A DNA stretch of 8,206 nucleotides, from positions 1-8,206 of the forward strand of contig JAGUYV010000131.1 in the NCBI GenBank assembly GCA_020061125.1, read 5' to 3'. Below, piece by piece: positions 5,801 to 8,206 of the stretch; within the stretch, counting starts at the first letter, position 1; every line of letters begins with the position of its first letter. This stretch comes from a bacterium. Its GTDB lineage: Bacteria; UBP15; UBA6099; DSWB01. The notes beneath the pieces are model-generated. The model was not told the DNA's origin, made no database searches, and saw nothing but the letters and a program-made list of their open reading frames with translations. The position numbers and the translations under genes are program-made.

Positions 5801-7277
5801 ATCCCTGGTGGACGACCTGGTCGCAATCTCAACACCGCACCGCGGCACCTCCACCTCGCACATCGGGCCGGGCATGGCCGCGCGCCAGATGGAGATCGCA
5901 AGCCAGTTCCTGCAAACCCTCAACGCCGCGGACACCACGCCGGGCGGCGTGGACTACACCGCGATCTTCACCAACGACGACATCACGGTCACACCCGCGG
6001 AAAACGCGTTCTTCGACGGCGCGCTCAACATCAACACCAACGGTTATAACCACGCCACCATCCTGTTCTCGGACGAGGTTTACAAGTGGGTGAAGAGCGC
6101 CGTGTCCCTGGACATCGGGCACAGCCTTTCGCAACTTCCCGTGCGCATCGCCCGCCAGAGCATGGTCACGGCGTCGCCCCAGGTTTCGCTTTCGTTGAAT
6201 TACTACAACCACAACGACCCGCAGTCCGCCCCCGCGCAGATGATGCTCTCAAACGACAAGCTGTTCCGGGGCGCGTCGTGGCAGCCGGTCTCCGGTTCGC
6301 AGTCCTGGACCCTGGACGACGGACGCGACGGACTCAAGGCGGTGTATGTGAAATATAAATCCGAATCCGGCGCCGAGTCCCCGGCGTATGTGGACTTCGT
6401 GGTGCTGGATCGCACTGCGCCAGAGGCGTCGGTCATGATGCAGCAGGCCGCGGACGGCGCCGTCGAGGTGTTCGTGTCCGCGTCCGACAACACGCAGGTT
6501 TACGAGCAGTTGAGCCTGGCGCACCTGCTCAAATCCTACGGCATCACCGGCATCGGCGTGAATGAAATGCTGGTGTCCGCATCCGCCGGGTTCGAGGGCG
6601 CGCAATGGCAGCCGTTTGCGGAAAAGATTTCCTGGACCTTCCCCGCGGGCGCGGACAAAAAGCTGTACATCAAGGTGAGAGACGCCGCTGGCAACGAGAG
6701 CAAGGCGTACACGGCGGGAATCGAAACCGTGGCGGACACCGCGCGCGAGATCACGGATCTGGCCGTGGACTTCCTGCTGCAGATGGATTCTGGATGGACC
6801 TTCGTGTATCTGCCGCCGGTTCTTCCCGAGGAGATCCGCACGGCCCTGGCCGCGGCAACGCGCCAGCGGGAGCGCCGCGCGTACGATTTCAAAGAGCGCA
6901 TGTTCCGCGATGTGAGCGAGGCGTGGCAGGCCGCGGGCGGCTCCGCTTTCTGGGTGCACCTGGACCGCCCCCTGCAACAAGCCGTGCAGTTCACCGTGAG
7001 CGGCGCGGGCGTGGCGCGCGCCGCATCCTCGCGCATCGCGCTCGAACCCGGCTGGAATGTGGTCGGCCTGCCCGGCTACGAGTCCATGTCTCCGGACAGC
7101 CTCACCATCGTTCACGGCGCGGAATCGCTCTCACTGGCCCGCGCCGGGGAAATGGGCGTGGCGCTCGGCAAGCTCTTTGAATTCAAGGACGGATCGTATG
7201 TGGAAGTGCGGGAGATGCAGCCGTTCCGGGCGTATTTTATGCGCGCGTACCAGCCCTGCTTCCTGCAGTTCCCGTGA
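2874..7277 (+). CDS. Secreted triple-domain lipase/esterase: three alpha/beta-hydrolase plus Ig-like units and a duplicated C-terminal module
   Basis: The protein has 1467 residues. The start at 2874 follows GGGGGA five bases upstream and opens a signal peptide: a basic N-terminus, a hydrophobic core 'LLGAIILMAFAAP' and a likely cut after A25. No lipobox is seen. Three lipase-like hydrolase domains follow, at about residues 36-235, 462-661 and 882-1081. Each has an oxyanion 'HGY.GS', a nucleophile elbow 'CHSEGG' (S114, S540, S960), 'TPHRGT', an acid (D190, D616, D1036) and a His (H214, H640, H1060). Ser-Asp is 76 and Asp-His 24 residues in all three. Each is followed by two Ig-like modules with 'vYvkFRd..G..S' and 'D.sAP' strands. 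Residues 1291-1467 hold two related 'GW..V.LP' halves. The family hydrolyses carboxyl esters; the substrate is unknown. Classical lipases carry one such domain, so the triplication is exceptional. In-frame sequence between 2661 and 2874 does not look coding. Confidence 0.85.
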   Translation: MMKNRMRAALLGAIILMAFAAPCAAGNQLVRESGKDPVVLVHGYAGSVLGQLSVEGYWLYYTTRFAIDGYDAYKIALPDAALADVRESADKLKNFVNDVRARTGRSKVDIVCHSEGGLVARYYIQMLGGAQFVDDMVTIATPHRGTTVAHIGPGKASRQMEVYNDFLNELNRVNTFPAGIDYTAIHSNHDEIVFPSQNGFWEGAVNINVNLLGHAGIMANEHVYQSVKGAISTDISGGMSRLPVQIQRPSMTTNSNAVTLAINPFNHHHTGEDMRQMRISNCPFMSGSDWESVSGSRSWSLDGGEGLKAVYVQFRHSGNWLFPKESPVYADYIFVDKSAPEGAVNIIPDSTISARVDIEITAKDNSDNYKEFKIWNALIAFGIEDLGVKEMMVSANSDFSGAQWVPLASRTSVDLAPGSGPRGVFVKFRDGAGNVSRVYSDTVNKIDPVADGLAMVDEDIRNPVVFVHGYMGSIVGDVSTYINWVYYIEKLKREGFSTHRITLSDAGLQDVTKSAAELDAFINGVLSETGAAKVDIVCHSEGGLVARYYLQNLGGAGKVDDLVTISTPHRGTTVAAIGPGMAARQMEVASDFLKQLNSGNTLPAGVEFTALFSNGDEIVVPGKNGFFDGAMNVNWNIFGHAGILFAPEPYNVVKAAISKKNIAAAPRAVEIALPGMAAASTQWPLKLTGYNHFDPDKRQTQMMISTNPLFAGASWQPFSESASVSVSGEQDGLIGVHVKFRRDGGAESPSYADYMVLDRTAPQGALAAESVDETTNTASLKISVTDNSDEYGAAKWTNLLRAYGILNIGAAAMIVSESPDFSGAKWEAIASSKTLQLSPGPGNKTIYAKFRDRAGNESAAVSTEINIFDGVNGYMALEQTKNPVVFVHGYGGSIVGDISAYINWVFFYEKLKADGYSVHRITISDGAMQDITISARELFDFVMDVRSKTGANRVDLVCHSEGGLIARYFIQNMGGASLVDDLVAISTPHRGTSTSHIGPGMAARQMEIASQFLQTLNAADTTPGGVDYTAIFTNDDITVTPAENAFFDGALNINTNGYNHATILFSDEVYKWVKSAVSLDIGHSLSQLPVRIARQSMVTASPQVSLSLNYYNHNDPQSAPAQMMLSNDKLFRGASWQPVSGSQSWTLDDGRDGLKAVYVKYKSESGAESPAYVDFVVLDRTAPEASVMMQQAADGAVEVFVSASDNTQVYEQLSLAHLLKSYGITGIGVNEMLVSASAGFEGAQWQPFAEKISWTFPAGADKKLYIKVRDAAGNESKAYTAGIETVADTAREITDLAVDFLLQMDSGWTFVYLPPVLPEEIRTALAAATRQRERRAYDFKERMFRDVSEAWQAAGGSAFWVHLDRPLQQAVQFTVSGAGVARAASSRIALEPGWNVVGLPGYESMSPDSLTIVHGAESLSLARAGEMGVALGKLFEFKDGSYVEVREMQPFRAYFMRAYQPCFLQFP
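2979..4256 (+). repeat. Coding repeat unit 1 (hydrolase 1 plus two Ig-like modules)
   Basis: Residues 36-461 of the large protein, 426 residues. The hydrolase part carries S114, D190 and H214. The first Ig-like module covers about 242-340 and the second about 341-447. Its N-terminal 76 residues are the most diverged of the three copies. The first Ig-like module has an 'FNHHHTGED' loop where the others have 'YNH.DP'. Confidence 0.85.
4257..5516 (+). repeat. Coding repeat unit 2 (hydrolase 2 plus two Ig-like modules)
   Basis: Residues 462-881, 420 residues, in direct tandem with unit 1. It carries S540, D616 and H640. By hand count the hydrolase matches unit 3 at 49 of 76 residues before the nucleophile elbow, but unit 1 at only 35 of 76. 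From the elbow to the catalytic His region it matches unit 1 best (74 of 106). The Ig-like modules lie at about 666-761 and 762-869. Confidence 0.85.
5517..6734 (+). repeat. Coding repeat unit 3 (hydrolase 3 plus two Ig-like modules)
   Basis: Residues 882-1287, about 406 residues. It carries S960, D1036 and H1060. Local changes around the active site distinguish it: 'TNDDITVTP' replaces 'SN.DEIV.P' and 'NHATI' replaces 'GHAGI', although the triad residues stay. The Ig-like modules lie at about 1087-1182 and 1183-1287. Confidence 0.85.
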
Positions 7278-7279
7278 CG

Positions 7280-7302
7280 GCCGCGCGCTGCGGCGCGACG
7301 GC
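7280..7302. terminator. GC-rich hairpin between convergent genes
   Basis: CGCGC (7284-7288) pairs with GCGCG (7293-7297) around TGCG, and GCC (7280-7282) with GGC (7300-7302) across a small internal loop. It lies in the 32-bp gap between the stop of the large gene and the stop of the minus-strand glycosyltransferase gene. This suits a shared terminator, but neither strand has a T run after it. Confidence 0.35.
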
Positions 7303-7309
7303 ATAAAAT

Positions 7310-8206
7310 CTATTCCAATATCTCACGGATAATGTCCATGAACTGCCGCGCCACGGCGCGGCTTTCGTATTCCGGACATGGGGTGTTCAAATTGCCAGGC
7401 TTGCTTTGCAGCAGTTGTGTGAGAGCGGAGGCTGCGGCGGCGGGGTCGTCCACGGGCGCGACGGTTGCCCCGGCTGCGGACGCAATGCGCCGCGTGGCGC
7501 CCTCGGGGGTAAGCGCGAATATGTGCCGCCCGGAACCCATGAAGTCCACGAGCTTAGATGGGAAAAACACAGAGACCTCGGACGGCGCATCCACTGCGAG
7601 CAGGCAATCCGCGCCCAACGAAAGCCGCAGGCTTTCCATGTATGGAACCGATCCCTTGAAAGAGATGACGCGTTCTGCCGCGGGATAGTTTTCGATCAGT
7701 CCCTTGAGTCGCGCTTCGGTGTATCCATAAAATTCCACGCGCACGCCGTGGAGCAGGCCGGGTTCGTTGCGCGCCACGGTTTCAAGCGCGGCGTAAAAAG
7801 GCTCGGGCGAGCGCACTCCATAGAAACTTCCGATGGAGCGGATCACATATTCGCCGTTTCGCGGGGCGCGGTCCGGCTCCAGGCTGTCGAACAGCGCACG
7901 GTTGTAGCAATGGGGCAGCACGCGCGCCTTGCCGCGGATGTCCGGCCCGTATTTGCGCATGACCAGATCCACGGTTTCCGGCGAGGTGAACACGAGTGCG
8001 TCCGCAGCGCGGGCCACTTGCGCCTCGAGGTTCGCATTGGCGCGCGCCGCGGCGCGGGTTGCGGCGCGGTATGGGCTGTCCGCCCACGGGTCGCTGAAAT
8101 GCGCCACCCAGGGCGCGCCCGTGCGCTTCTTGAACTCCAGCCCGAACAGGTGGCAGCTCATGGGCTGGCCGAAAGTTACGAGCGCATCGGGCGAGGCGTC
8201 CGTGTG
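7310..8206 (-). CDS. Glycosyltransferase, GT4-like, missing its N-terminus (gene runs off the right edge)
   Basis: About 298 residues are visible and the frame is open to the window edge; an internal ATG at 8161 is unlikely to be the start, because the residues before it ('DALVTFGQP') continue the fold. The order fits a GT-B enzyme that moves a sugar from a nucleotide donor to a cell-surface or secreted acceptor. 'CHLFGLEFKKRTGAPWVAHF' followed by 'SDPW' is the end of the acceptor half. 'ADALVFTSPETVDLV' and 'VLPHCYN' form the interdomain region, and 'IRSIGSFYGVRSPEPFYAAL' opens the donor half. 'VSFFPSKLVDFMGSGRHIFAL'-type sequence near the end is the donor-binding motif, with Asp where the second Glu of the GT4 'E-x7-E' pattern is usual. 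Acceptor and donor are unknown. The gene is convergent with the large lipase-like gene and probably belongs to a cluster beyond the right edge. Confidence 0.82.
   Translation of the reverse strand, partial: HTDASPDALVTFGQPMSCHLFGLEFKKRTGAPWVAHFSDPWADSPYRAATRAAARANANLEAQVARAADALVFTSPETVDLVMRKYGPDIRGKARVLPHCYNRALFDSLEPDRAPRNGEYVIRSIGSFYGVRSPEPFYAALETVARNEPGLLHGVRVEFYGYTEARLKGLIENYPAAERVISFKGSVPYMESLRLSLGADCLLAVDAPSEVSVFFPSKLVDFMGSGRHIFALTPEGATRRIASAAGATVAPVDDPAAAASALTQLLQSKPGNLNTPCPEYESRAVARQFMDIIREILE

Noticed and set aside
2979-6734. Possible CRISPR or other DNA-level repeat array in the large gene
   Set aside because: The repeats are about 1.2 kb, coding and diverged at the DNA level; they are protein-domain duplications, not an array of short repeats with spacers.
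1-8206. tRNA or rRNA genes
   Set aside because: No cloverleaf-like segment or rRNA-like sequence was noticed by eye; intergenic regions are short and otherwise accounted for.

Overview
The window is a GC-rich bacterial chromosome segment with strongly GC-biased third codon positions. It holds five genes in mixed orientation with no obvious operon. The big gene encodes a secreted protein with a Sec-type signal peptide, which points to an environmental bacterium with a large exported proteome. The LeuB variant resembles, from memory, those of Planctomycetes/Verrucomicrobia-like and other metagenome-derived phyla. I cannot assign a phylum from the sequence alone.

Layout. At 2-586 (+) is the 3' part of an uncharacterised gene, followed by a terminator-like hairpin (607-638). 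The 587-1004 gap holds a 223-bp element (674-896) bounded by perfect 29-bp inverted repeats, each of which also folds on itself, so it looks like a MITE or a REP doublet. At 1005-2078 (+) lies a complete 3-isopropylmalate dehydrogenase gene (leuB) with no leuA, leuC or leuD beside it. Convergent to it is a small uncharacterised gene, 2096-2488 (-), whose GTG start has a clear ribosome binding site. An AT-richer divergent region (2489-2873) holds two 15-bp tandem repeats and a plausible promoter. It leads into a 1467-residue secreted protein, 2874-7277 (+). The window ends inside a GT4-type glycosyltransferase gene on the minus strand (7310-8206), convergent with the large gene.

The highlight is the large protein. 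It carries three consecutive, full-length lipase-like alpha/beta-hydrolase domains. Each has an apparently intact Ser-Asp-His triad at identical spacing (Ser +76 Asp, +24 His), and each is followed by two Ig-like beta-sandwich modules. A C-terminal region made of two related 'GW..V.LP' halves closes the protein. It reads as an extracellular multi-catalytic esterase/lipase built by two rounds of internal duplication of a roughly 420-residue unit.

The genes do not form an evident pathway. leuB is housekeeping (leucine synthesis), the lipase-like protein acts outside the cytoplasm, and the glycosyltransferase belongs to cell-surface or glycoconjugate synthesis, probably with genes beyond the right edge.
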